A DNA stretch of 28,665 nt, from IMG/VR virus record IMGVR_UViG_3300020416_000043, positions 1 through 28,665 of that record. One strand, 5' to 3'. Below the pieces are notes generated by a model. That model ran no database searches, was not told the DNA's origin, and saw only the letters and a program-made list of their open reading frames with translations. Of the stretch, positions 1 through 3,976 are shown one piece after another. How positions within the stretch are numbered: the first letter of the stretch is position 1; every line of letters starts with the position of its first letter. This DNA is from a virus. Made by a program: the position numbers and the translations under genes.

Positions 1-25
1 TGTTAATAACTTGTGGTGTTTTTAG

Positions 26-72
26 ATATAATTATAATTATAACATATTTTCGAGAAAGTAATAAACAAGAT
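26..72 (+). promoter_or_regulatory. AT-rich leader with -10-like boxes before the first small gene
   Basis: The stretch contains TATAATTATAATTATAAC followed by GAGAAAGTAATAAACAAG and then the ATG at 73. The second part closely matches the leader of the gene at 2283 (AAGAAAGTAATCAAAAGGAG), so it looks like another copy of the leader used through this array. The bases before it (1-25) contain a short T-run that may be the tail of a terminator lying outside the window. No -35 box is evident. Confidence 0.4.
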
Positions 73-162
73 ATGACAATTCGTAGATCGGCACAGGGGC
101 ATCGTAATCCCTATGTTGTGACAATTCCGCTACCGTCCCACGGTCAGCTGGATTTTTTTTAG
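73..162 (+). CDS. Hypothetical 29-aa peptide
   Basis: A 29-codon frame runs from ATG at 73 to TAG at 160. I do not recognise it. The peptide is basic at the N terminus (MTIRRSAQGHR) and ends in a hydrophobic LDFF. Support comes from context rather than composition. It is preceded by a leader resembling those of neighbouring small genes, and its stop is followed within ten bases by a copy of the 19-base motif that follows the other genes here. It could equally be a decayed remnant of a longer gene in one cassette. No strong ribosome binding site is visible. Confidence 0.4.
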   Translation: MTIRRSAQGHRNPYVVTIPLPSHGQLDFF

Positions 163-251
163 GCTGGAATCCAGTTGACAAAGTGGCACACATTTTTCCT
201 ATTCGTGGTTGAAATCGTTTATATTACATTTGTCCCACGGATTTCACCCTT
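163..251 (+). promoter_or_regulatory. Intergenic unit with motif copy 1, no clear terminator, possible -10
   Basis: This gap holds motif copy 1 (172-190) and then TTTTTCCTATTCGTGGTTGAAA. That stretch looks like a decayed form of the hairpin seen at 515-535 (CCCCATTCGTGGGG), because the stem pairs are mostly lost. A TATATTAC stretch near 221-228 could be the -10 for the gene at 252. This is the only unit in the array whose terminator is not convincing. Confidence 0.45.
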
Positions 252-500
252 ATGAGATTACAATCTGGAAGCATGGTTGTTGACTTTTATCCCACTAAAT
301 CTTGGTTGGATGATGTTATTAATCCAGACAAGTTTCTCAAGGTATTAACATTTAGTGGCGAAACTATGAAGAAAGAAGTTGTTACTAAAGATCAGATGAT
401 TGATGGCATTAATAGAAGACTTGCCAGGAATTACAAGGTCATTTGTAATAACACCTTACCACAATATGTTTCAGAAAATGTAAACAATTCAACCAGTTGA
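252..500 (+). CDS. Hypothetical protein, 82 aa
   Basis: A clean 82-codon frame ends in a TGA (498-500) embedded in motif copy 2. I do not recognise the family. The protein is soluble-looking with mixed charge: an N-terminal half with SWLDDVINPDKFLKVLTF and a basic patch NRRLARNYK near residues 54-62. No signal peptide or membrane segment is seen. The ATG at 252 is the first start after the leader; MVVDF at residue 8 is an alternative. It stands alone between its own leader and terminator, as do its neighbours. That suits an early, individually controlled accessory gene of a T4-type phage, which is an inference. Confidence 0.7.
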   Translation: MRLQSGSMVVDFYPTKSWLDDVINPDKFLKVLTFSGETMKKEVVTKDQMIDGINRRLARNYKVICNNTLPQYVSENVNNSTS

Positions 501-514
501 GAAACTGTCACACA

Positions 515-539
515 AATCCCCCATTCGTGGGGATTTTTT
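515..539 (+). terminator. Rho-independent terminator after the 82-aa gene
   Basis: AATCCCC (515-521) pairs with GGGGATT (529-535) around a 7-base loop, followed by T6 at 534-539. It directly follows motif copy 2. Confidence 0.85.
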
Positions 540-547
540 GTTATTAT
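539..547 (+). promoter_or_regulatory. Extended -10-like box for the 55-aa gene
   Basis: TGTTATTAT gives a TG-n-TATTAT arrangement, with the hexamer at 542-547, 28 bases before the ATG at 576. The -35 position is occupied by the preceding terminator hairpin, so any promoter here would have to work from the -10 alone or with a phage factor. Confidence 0.45.
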
Positions 548-575
548 AACATTGTACACAAATCACAGGCACTAA

Positions 576-743
576 ATGTCACAAACTGTACGTAACCTAA
601 GTATCACCGAAGGTGAAGAATCTGTACTCGTTGAAATGATACAATACTTCAACGATTTGGGTTGGATTAATGAAGAGAATGTGGGTGAATATGACACACT
701 ATGTGAAAAGATTTGCGAACCCGCATTTTGGGAGTATTCGTAG
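576..743 (+). CDS. Hypothetical acidic protein, 55 aa
   Basis: A 55-codon frame starts at ATG 576 and ends with TAG at 741. The product is strongly acidic (EGEESVLVEM, NEENVGEYD, LCEKICEPAFWEYS) with two cysteines and aromatic residues at the C terminus. I do not recognise it. Its position between a -10-like box and a terminator preceded by motif copy 3 is the same as for the other genes of the array. Small acidic phage proteins of this kind often act on host enzymes, but nothing in the sequence shows a target. Confidence 0.65.
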   Translation: MSQTVRNLSITEGEESVLVEMIQYFNDLGWINEENVGEYDTLCEKICEPAFWEYS

Positions 744-764
744 ACAATCCACAAACTGACACAA

Positions 765-788
765 GACCCCTTGCAAAAGGGGTCGTTT
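765..788 (+). terminator. Hairpin terminator after the 55-aa gene
   Basis: GACCCCTT (765-772) pairs perfectly with AAGGGGTC (777-784) across a GCAA tetraloop. Only a short T-run (TTTT) follows, so termination may be partial. Confidence 0.8.
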
Positions 789-794
789 TGTGTG

Positions 795-800
795 TATAAT
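795..800 (+). promoter_or_regulatory. TATAAT box directly before the 64-aa gene
   Basis: A consensus TATAAT ends only six bases before the ATG at 807. If it is used, transcription would begin at or next to the start codon, giving an almost leaderless mRNA. Confidence 0.45.
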
Positions 801-806
801 GTGTTT

Positions 807-1001
807 ATGTTTAATCCTAATACCACTTTCAATCCAGCATTCCCTTATGCTGTCGTGTGTGCATCGGCACCACATGAAAACACAGTTTTCAAGACTTTAG
901 ATGAATGTTGGGGTTTATGCCTCGATTTATCTGAAGAGTACGGACACTCTGAAATTTGGTACGGTAAATGCCTAATGGGTGAGTACCGTAACGGACAGTA
1001 A
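807..1001 (+). CDS. Hypothetical cysteine-containing protein, 64 aa
   Basis: The frame opens further upstream through a TTG at 771, but that codon lies inside the terminator hairpin, so I place the start at ATG 807 (MFNPNTTFNPAF). The protein has four cysteines (VVCASA, DECWGLCLDL, GKCLMG) and a Trp/Tyr-rich C terminus ending in MGEYRNGQ. I do not recognise the family. The stop TAA lies inside motif copy 4. No Shine-Dalgarno sequence fits between the TATAAT box and the ATG. Confidence 0.65.
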   Translation: MFNPNTTFNPAFPYAVVCASAPHENTVFKTLDECWGLCLDLSEEYGHSEIWYGKCLMGEYRNGQ

Positions 1002-1015
1002 AGAAACTGTCACAC

Positions 1016-1038
1016 AAAAGCCCCAAAGGGGTTTTTTT
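1016..1038 (+). terminator. Rho-independent terminator after the 64-aa gene
   Basis: CCCC (1021-1024) and GGGG (1028-1031) pair across an AAA loop. The stem extends by a G-U pair and A-T pairs into the T7 tract at 1032-1038. Confidence 0.85.
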
Positions 1039-1040
1039 AT

Positions 1041-1049
1041 TGGTATTAT
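1041..1049 (+). promoter_or_regulatory. Extended -10-like box TGGTATTAT
   Basis: TGGTATTAT (hexamer 1044-1049) is followed by AAAGAGTAGTAAAGGAACC and the ATG at 1074. The same TTATTGGTAT block follows the terminators at 2224 and 2527. Confidence 0.5.
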
Positions 1050-1073
1050 TAAAGAGTAGTAAAGGAACCAATT

Positions 1074-1253
1074 ATGAGCACCCTACATCACGAAGCACTC
1101 TATGAAACTTGTTTTGACGAGTCATTTGATGAGTTTATGAAGTCTAACAAACTCACGGGTGATCAGATGAGCGAACTGTGCAGAATTTCAACTGGCACAC
1201 TTGACGCAGTTGAAGCGATGGCATGGAAGAAATTCCAAGACATGTGCCAGTAA
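1074..1253 (+). CDS. Hypothetical protein, 59 aa
   Basis: A 59-codon frame starts at ATG 1074, with an AAAGGAA ribosome binding site ten bases upstream, and ends in TAA at 1251 inside motif copy 5. The sequence is probably helical. It has an acidic N-terminal half (ETCFDESFDEFMKSN) and then GDQMSELCRISTGTLDAVE, which has the spacing of a small helix-turn-helix (recognition-like STGTLDAVEAMAWKKF). That last reading is tentative, since the domain is too short to be sure. I do not recognise a named family. Confidence 0.65.
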   Translation: MSTLHHEALYETCFDESFDEFMKSNKLTGDQMSELCRISTGTLDAVEAMAWKKFQDMCQ

Positions 1254-1260
1254 ACAAAGT

Positions 1261-1292
1261 GTCCACTGTTTCACCACAGTGGGCATTTTTTT
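1261..1292 (+). terminator. Rho-independent terminator using the gene-end motif as its left arm
   Basis: GTCCACTG (1261-1268) pairs with CAGTGGGC (1277-1284), including one T-G pair, across an 8-base loop. T7 follows at 1286-1292. The left arm is the 3' half of motif copy 5, so motif and terminator are merged here. Confidence 0.85.
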
Positions 1293-1300
1293 GTTATTAT
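1292..1300 (+). promoter_or_regulatory. Extended -10-like box TGTTATTAT
   Basis: TG-T-TATTAT, hexamer at 1295-1300, precedes the ATG at 1329 by 28 bases. It is the same nine bases as at 539-547. Confidence 0.45.
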
Positions 1301-1328
1301 TAAATAGTCAACCAAATTTCACTCAATT

Positions 1329-1460
1329 ATGAATGATTACGAAGACACAATTCTCCAGGAGTTAATGGACTCTCCAGGTGAAATCTTTGATTTACCTGAA
1401 ATGAAAGATGACAAATTTGATGTAGAAAGTTACATCGAAAATTCAAACTTTGATTGGTAA
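1329..1460 (+). CDS. Hypothetical acidic protein, 43 aa
   Basis: A 43-codon frame with TAA at 1458. It is very acidic (DYEDTILQEL, SPGEIFDLPEMKDDKFD, YIENSNFDW) with no cysteine and little basic charge. I do not recognise it. Unlike its neighbours it is not followed by its own motif and terminator. The next frame starts at the very next base, so it is probably the first gene of a two- or three-gene unit that ends at the terminator at 1735. Confidence 0.6.
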   Translation: MNDYEDTILQELMDSPGEIFDLPEMKDDKFDVESYIENSNFDW

Positions 1461-1514
1461 ATGAAACAAACTGAATGGTTAATTCTCTTCGTTCTTATCA
1501 TTTGCCTAATATGA
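1461..1514 (+). CDS. Possible 17-aa membrane peptide
   Basis: MKQTEWLILFVLIICLI is encoded from an ATG that abuts the preceding TAA, and it ends in a TGA overlapping the ATG of the next gene (ATGA at 1511-1514). After a polar start of five residues it is entirely hydrophobic and long enough to enter a membrane. The stop/start contacts on both sides suggest translational coupling. No ribosome binding site is seen, and so short a frame could arise by chance. Confidence 0.35.
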   Translation: MKQTEWLILFVLIICLI

Positions 1515-1711
1515 ATTCTTTCCCTAAAGTAAACACAATTGATTTTCACATGAATTCCTATCCAGCATCTATCTACTCTGAAATTGAAACATTTTGTAAT
1601 GAAAATGAATTCACAGTGGATTACTTCCTAAGTGAGTTTGCTCGCCAGGAAGATCAGTTACAGAGACCGTTTACGGCATACCGTGGCAGGTCAGCACTAA
1701 ACGACATCTAA
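1511..1711 (+). CDS. Hypothetical protein, 66 aa (78 aa from an upstream start)
   Basis: The frame is open from ATG 1475 (78 aa), but ATG 1511 (66 aa, MNSFPKVNTIDFH) forms an ATGA overlap with the preceding hydrophobic peptide and I prefer it. Neither start has a convincing ribosome binding site. The protein has a central SEIETFCNENEFTVDYFLSE segment, likely helical, and a basic, polar tail (LQRPFTAYRGRSALNDI). I recognise no family. The gene ends with TAA just before motif copy 6 and a strong terminator. Confidence 0.6.
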   Translation: MNSFPKVNTIDFHMNSYPASIYSEIETFCNENEFTVDYFLSEFARQEDQLQRPFTAYRGRSALNDI

Positions 1712-1734
1712 AGCCAGTTGACAAAGTGTCCACT

Positions 1735-1757
1735 AAAACCCCTACGGGGGTTTTTTT
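1735..1757 (+). terminator. Rho-independent terminator, AAAACCCC/GGGGTTTT
   Basis: An 8-bp perfect stem (1735-1742 with 1747-1754) with a TACG tetraloop runs into a T7 tract. It follows motif copy 6. Confidence 0.9.
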
Positions 1758-1762
1758 ATGTT

Positions 1763-1768
1763 TATAAT
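1763..1768 (+). promoter_or_regulatory. TATAAT box before the basic 134-aa gene
   Basis: A consensus TATAAT within TTTATAATAGGGGAGTAAAC, 28 bases before the ATG at 1797. GGGGAG lies too far upstream to be the ribosome binding site; a weak CGGAA lies nearer to the start. Confidence 0.45.
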
Positions 1769-1796
1769 AGGGGAGTAAACATCGGAACTCATTCCT

Positions 1797-2201
1797 ATGC
1801 CTGTTAAGTCAACCGCTTCTAAGTCTGTAACTGCCCCTAAAGCACGTAAGACCAGAACCCGTAAGACTTCAACCAAATCCGCCAGAGTTGAAAAGGTTAT
1901 TAAGGAAGTTCAGGCAGTGCTTGATGCTCCAAGAGAAACCAAACCAGCAAAGGCAAAAAAACCAGTTTCACCCCGTGTTACTGTAACAACTTTCAAAGGT
2001 GGCAAGGTCGTTGCTAAAAAAACAACACTCAAAAGACCTTCAACTGCTCGCCTTATCTCAACGGATCGCTATATCAAGGATATACAAACCCGTTGGCAAA
2101 TCCACAATTTTGAGATTCAAGAATTGATCTCAGACATTATGAAAGGATTTGAGGCAGTGAAACCCTACCACGCACAGTTAGTAAAAATGGTCACTAAGTA
2201 G
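1797..2201 (+). CDS. Lysine-rich, histone-H1-like basic protein, 134 aa
   Basis: The N-terminal ~85 residues are dominated by Lys, Ala, Thr, Pro and Arg (KARKTRTRKTSTKSARVEK, KPAKAKKPVSPR), like histone H1 tails and bacterial H1-like proteins. It is then followed by an ordinary folded-looking segment (residues ~88-134: RYIKDIQTRWQIHNFEIQEL...). The arrangement of a disordered cationic tail plus a small C-terminal domain suggests binding to nucleic acid, perhaps to phage DNA or the host nucleoid. That is an inference from composition; no catalytic motif is present. It stands alone with its own TATAAT box and terminator. It is the largest product of the array and the only strongly basic one. 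Confidence 0.75.
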   Translation: MPVKSTASKSVTAPKARKTRTRKTSTKSARVEKVIKEVQAVLDAPRETKPAKAKKPVSPRVTVTTFKGGKVVAKKTTLKRPSTARLISTDRYIKDIQTRWQIHNFEIQELISDIMKGFEAVKPYHAQLVKMVTK

Positions 2202-2223
2202 ACCAGTTCACAAACTGACCACT

Positions 2224-2246
2224 AAAACCCCCACGGGGGTTTTTTT
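2224..2246 (+). terminator. Rho-independent terminator, AAAACCCC/GGGGTTTT
   Basis: AAAACCCC (2224-2231) pairs with GGGGTTTT (2236-2243) across CACG, with T7 following. It is nearly identical to the terminator at 1735 and follows motif copy 7. Confidence 0.9.
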
Positions 2247-2248
2247 AT

Positions 2249-2278
2249 TGGTATTATAAGAAAGTAATCAAAAGGAGC
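2249..2278 (+). promoter_or_regulatory. TGGTATTAT box and strong ribosome binding site for the 76-aa gene
   Basis: The extended -10-like TGGTATTAT (2249-2257) is followed by AAGAAAGTAATCA and AAAGGAG, which sits five bases before the ATG at 2283. This is the best Shine-Dalgarno sequence in the array. Confidence 0.55.
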
Positions 2279-2282
2279 ATCT

Positions 2283-2513
2283 ATGCAACTTCGCCCTATC
2301 GCAGCAAACCAAACTGAACTAACACTCAGTAACGGCACTCAGGTTTTTTTCTCATATAAGACACCCGTTGCCGCATACCTAGCAGATCAGGCAAAGTACG
2401 TAAGAACTGCCACCAAATGGTCCGTCACAACATCCCGTCACATTAACAAGTGGTTACAGGGTGTAAATGCTGACACCGTAGACCAGGAATTACTTGACAG
2501 TCTAACCGCTTAA
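2283..2513 (+). CDS. Conserved phage hypothetical protein, 76 aa (DUF8033-like)
   Basis: The protein reads TELTLSNGTQVFFSYKTPVA (residues 11-30) and then TKWSVTTSRHINKWL (residues ~44-58). From memory this two-part signature, a beta-hairpin with (F/L)FSYxTPVAA and a later TTSxHINKWL, marks a widespread family of short phage and bacterial proteins of unknown function, catalogued as DUF8033. The family name is recalled, not searched. The start is fixed by AAAGGAG upstream. The gene has its own leader and terminator and ends in TAA inside motif copy 8. Confidence 0.75.
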   Translation: MQLRPIAANQTELTLSNGTQVFFSYKTPVAAYLADQAKYVRTATKWSVTTSRHINKWLQGVNADTVDQELLDSLTA

Positions 2514-2526
2514 GAAAGTGTCCACT

Positions 2527-2549
2527 AAACCCCCCACAGGGGGTTTTTT
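2527..2549 (+). terminator. Rho-independent terminator, AAACCCCC/GGGGGTTT
   Basis: An 8-bp perfect stem (2527-2534 with 2539-2546) across CACA, ending in T6. It follows motif copy 8 and is the last of the array. Confidence 0.9.
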
Positions 2550-2551
2550 AT

Positions 2552-2560
2552 TGGTATATT
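2552..2560 (+). promoter_or_regulatory. TGGTATATT box before the leader peptide and ligase-like gene
   Basis: The same TTATTGGTAT block found after other terminators of the array, here with TATATT at 2555-2560. The nearest ATG downstream is at 2584, at the usual spacing of about 24 bases, rather than the large gene at 2648. Confidence 0.45.
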
Positions 2561-2583
2561 AAAGAAGTGGGGGGCGTAGATCA

Positions 2584-2655
2584 ATGATTCGCTCTTATTC
2601 TTATAAGACCCCACACACAAAACAGTTTTTTTACCTTCGTTTTTTCTATGACTAA
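2584..2655 (+). CDS. Possible 23-aa leader peptide overlapping the ligase-like gene
   Basis: A 23-codon frame begins MIRSYSYKTPH and ends with TAA at 2653, five bases inside the next gene (TATGACTAA). Its ATG sits at the leader spacing typical of the array, while the large gene at 2648 has no visible ribosome binding site. Translation of this peptide could therefore feed ribosomes to the large gene by reinitiation. It also lies in a region able to fold (GTGGGG 2567-2572 with CCCCAC 2609-2614, plus CTTAT/ATAAG inside). Chance cannot be excluded. Confidence 0.35.
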   Translation: MIRSYSYKTPHTKQFFYLRFFYD

Positions 2656-3625
2656 AAACTTAAACCTTCACATTGAACACCCCGAAGACAGCATCTTGAC
2701 TGGTAATTTATCAGTATTAGATGCTTTTTTACTGCCTTCATTAATACTTAGCGTTAAGATTGACGGTGCTCCAAGTATAGTTTGGGGACGTAATCCTGCC
2801 ACTAATAGACAATTTGTAGGCACTAAATCCGTGTTCAATAAAAAGTTAATTAAGATATGCGAATCTACTGAAGATATTGATAAGTATTACACTGGAAGTT
2901 TACGCCATATATTATATCATTGCCTCTCATATTTGCCTATAACTAATAACATTTATCAGGGTGATTTCATCGGGTTGGGTGGTGCTAAGAATTACAGACC
3001 TAACACAATAACTTATAAGTTTCCAGAGCAAATTGATGCTAAGTTAGTAATAGCCCCACATACACAATATCATACACAAACTAATAATTTACGTGATGCA
3101 ATCGCCTCTCCATTAACTAATACATTAGAGAGTAATTCCTTCGTACATTATGTACAACCAAAGGCATATATTCGCCCTGGTTACGGTGCTAATTATGGAG
3201 AGAAATTAGATGCCTTTTATGATCTTAAAGGGTGGATAGATTGGGCAAAGAAAGTATCACAAACTGTTCAGTTCGTAGATGATAATAAAGCAAAGAAATT
3301 AAAGATCAATCTTAACTATTTGATCCGTACTGAAAATGATATTAAACCCGAATTATTTGAGGGTCTATGTGATACAAACCTAATTGAACTCTGGTTAATA
3401 GTTAGGGATATAAAACGTATGGCACTAAGTGATTGTTTCCATGAGGGTAATTTCGATTCTTTCATTAACTACAATCAACCCATAATTGCAGAGGGTTTTG
3501 TTATGAATACTGAATACGGTTGTTATAAATTAGTCAGACGCAATCTCTTCTCTTATTATAACTTTAATAATGATAAGTTTGCAGGTGTAAGTAAAAAGAA
3601 ATCAAAACAGATTGTAGTTGCTTAA
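2648..3625 (+). CDS. RNA/DNA ligase-like nucleotidyltransferase, 325 aa (DUF6267-like)
   Basis: The sequence shows the core motifs of the covalent nucleotidyltransferase superfamily (ligases and capping enzymes). SVKIDGAPSIVWG gives motif I KxDG with Lys37 as the expected AMP-accepting lysine. QGDF at 104-107 sits where motif III is expected, AEGFVM at 281-286 is motif IV (EGxV), and YKLVRR at 293-298 carries the motif V lysine. The block KIDGAPSIVWGRNP...FVGTKSVFNK also recalls a family of T4-like phage proteins annotated DUF6267, whose function is unproven. The likely role is nucleotidyl transfer to nucleic acid or protein, for example RNA repair. Substrate cannot be told from sequence. No extra C-terminal OB-fold is visible. 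The stop codon lies at the base of a long hairpin. Confidence 0.8.
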   Translation: MTKNLNLHIEHPEDSILTGNLSVLDAFLLPSLILSVKIDGAPSIVWGRNPATNRQFVGTKSVFNKKLIKICESTEDIDKYYTGSLRHILYHCLSYLPITNNIYQGDFIGLGGAKNYRPNTITYKFPEQIDAKLVIAPHTQYHTQTNNLRDAIASPLTNTLESNSFVHYVQPKAYIRPGYGANYGEKLDAFYDLKGWIDWAKKVSQTVQFVDDNKAKKLKINLNYLIRTENDIKPELFEGLCDTNLIELWLIVRDIKRMALSDCFHEGNFDSFINYNQPIIAEGFVMNTEYGCYKLVRRNLFSYYNFNNDKFAGVSKKKSKQIVVA

Positions 3626-3703
3626 TTAACACTTAGCAGGGGCTAATCACCATTCGTTCGTTATTAGACAGTCGTTGGTGATTATGCCCCTTAAATGTTA
3701 ATT
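3624..3703 (+). other. Long imperfect inverted repeat covering a stop codon and a possible start codon
   Basis: About 26 base pairs form between 3624-3652 and 3676-3703. The outer 8 bp (AATTAACA with TGTTAATT) are followed by a C-A mismatch, 3 bp, a two-base bulge, 6 bp (AGGGGC with GCCCCT), a one-base bulge and 9 bp (TAATCACCA with TGGTGATTA). A 23-base loop closes the structure. The left arm contains the last two bases of the ligase-like gene's TAA, and the right arm contains the ATG at 3695. No long T-run follows, so it is not a standard intrinsic terminator. It could stabilise the mRNA 3' end or hide the ATG. Confidence 0.75.
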
Positions 3704-3748
3704 TTCGTGGATCCCCTAAGCTATAAAGTGTTACGGAAGCGATATAAA

Positions 3749-3772
3749 AATTTTTTTGATTTTAAAAAAATT
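3749..3772 (+). repeat. AT-only inverted repeat
   Basis: AATTTTTTT (3749-3757) and AAAAAAATT (3764-3772) are perfect complements around GATTTT. A structure of this kind is more typical of non-coding DNA, and this is one reason for placing the next gene's start downstream at 3806. A TATATA stretch (3774-3779) follows and could serve as a -10. Confidence 0.5.
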
Positions 3773-3805
3773 CTATATACCGTAAATTCAAAAATAATCC
3801 GTCTT

Positions 3806-3976
3806 ATGCAAAAAAATTCCCCAGAAAATTTTTCGCCCCTAGAAGTCGATAATATAACAGGGGAGTTTTATGTTAAAATACCTGAATGGGTGGTCAATGA
3901 TATGAATTGGTATGAAGATACAGAGGTTCACTTTAAGGTGGACGGAAAGGAAGTAATAATCACAGAAAAAGATTGA
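3806..3976 (+). CDS. Small AbrB-like (swapped-hairpin) protein, 56 aa
   Basis: From ATG 3806 the protein reads MQKNSPENFSPLEVDNITGE and then FYVKIPEWVVNDMNWYEDTE, HFKVDGKEVIITEKD. The pattern (beta strand, I-P-x-x-hydrophobic-x-x-x-x-x-W-x-x-x-T, beta strand, VDGxEVIITE) is that of the AbrB/MazE-type swapped-hairpin fold seen in antitoxins and transition regulators. Short relatives occur in cyanophages as I recall them. DNA binding is possible but not shown. The frame is open to ATG 3695 (93 aa). I reject that start because the added 37 residues are low-complexity Lys/Phe/Ile, lie over the AT inverted repeat, and would begin inside the long hairpin. No toxin gene adjoins. The TGA stop overlaps the -35 box of the next promoter. 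Confidence 0.65.
   Translation: MQKNSPENFSPLEVDNITGEFYVKIPEWVVNDMNWYEDTEVHFKVDGKEVIITEKD

Larger units (their letters stand above)
172..2525 (+). repeat. Eight dispersed copies of a 19-base gene-end motif (consensus CAGTTGACAAAGTGTCCAC)
   Basis: Copies lie at 172-190, 494-512, 745-763, 996-1014, 1248-1266, 1715-1733, 2204-2222 and 2507-2525. The core AAA[G/C]TGNC[C/A]CA or AAA[G/C]TGNCCAC is the best conserved part. Each copy sits at the end of a small gene. The stop codon lies inside the motif in copies 2, 4, 5 and 8, and 3 to 10 bases upstream in copies 1, 3, 6 and 7. All but the first are followed by a clear hairpin terminator. In copy 5 the GTCCAC is itself one arm of the terminator stem. 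The outer bases vary freely (TTGACA, TTGAGA, TAAACA, TTCACA), and no -10 lies 16-18 bases downstream, so it is not a promoter. I know of no named element with this sequence. Confidence 0.85.

Noticed and set aside
175-180. TTGACA inside the 19-base motif (also at 1718-1723) as a -35 promoter box
   Set aside because: There is no -10 16-18 bases downstream; the spacer position falls in the terminator hairpin, and other motif copies change this hexamer freely.
771-806. Upstream TTG start for the 64-aa gene
   Set aside because: The codon lies inside the loop side of the preceding terminator hairpin; ATG 807 follows the TATAAT box.
172-2525. CRISPR-like array from the regularly recurring motif
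   Set aside because: Copies are 235-490 bases apart with open reading frames between them, vary in sequence, and no cas gene is present.
3638-3692. tRNA-like gene in the long hairpin
   Set aside because: There is no T-loop consensus, anticodon arm or acceptor/CCA pattern; it is one long stem with a single loop.
3806-3976. Toxin-antitoxin module based on the AbrB-like protein
   Set aside because: No plausible toxin lies next to it: upstream is a ligase-like gene with its own stop hairpin and downstream is a separately promoted glycosyltransferase.
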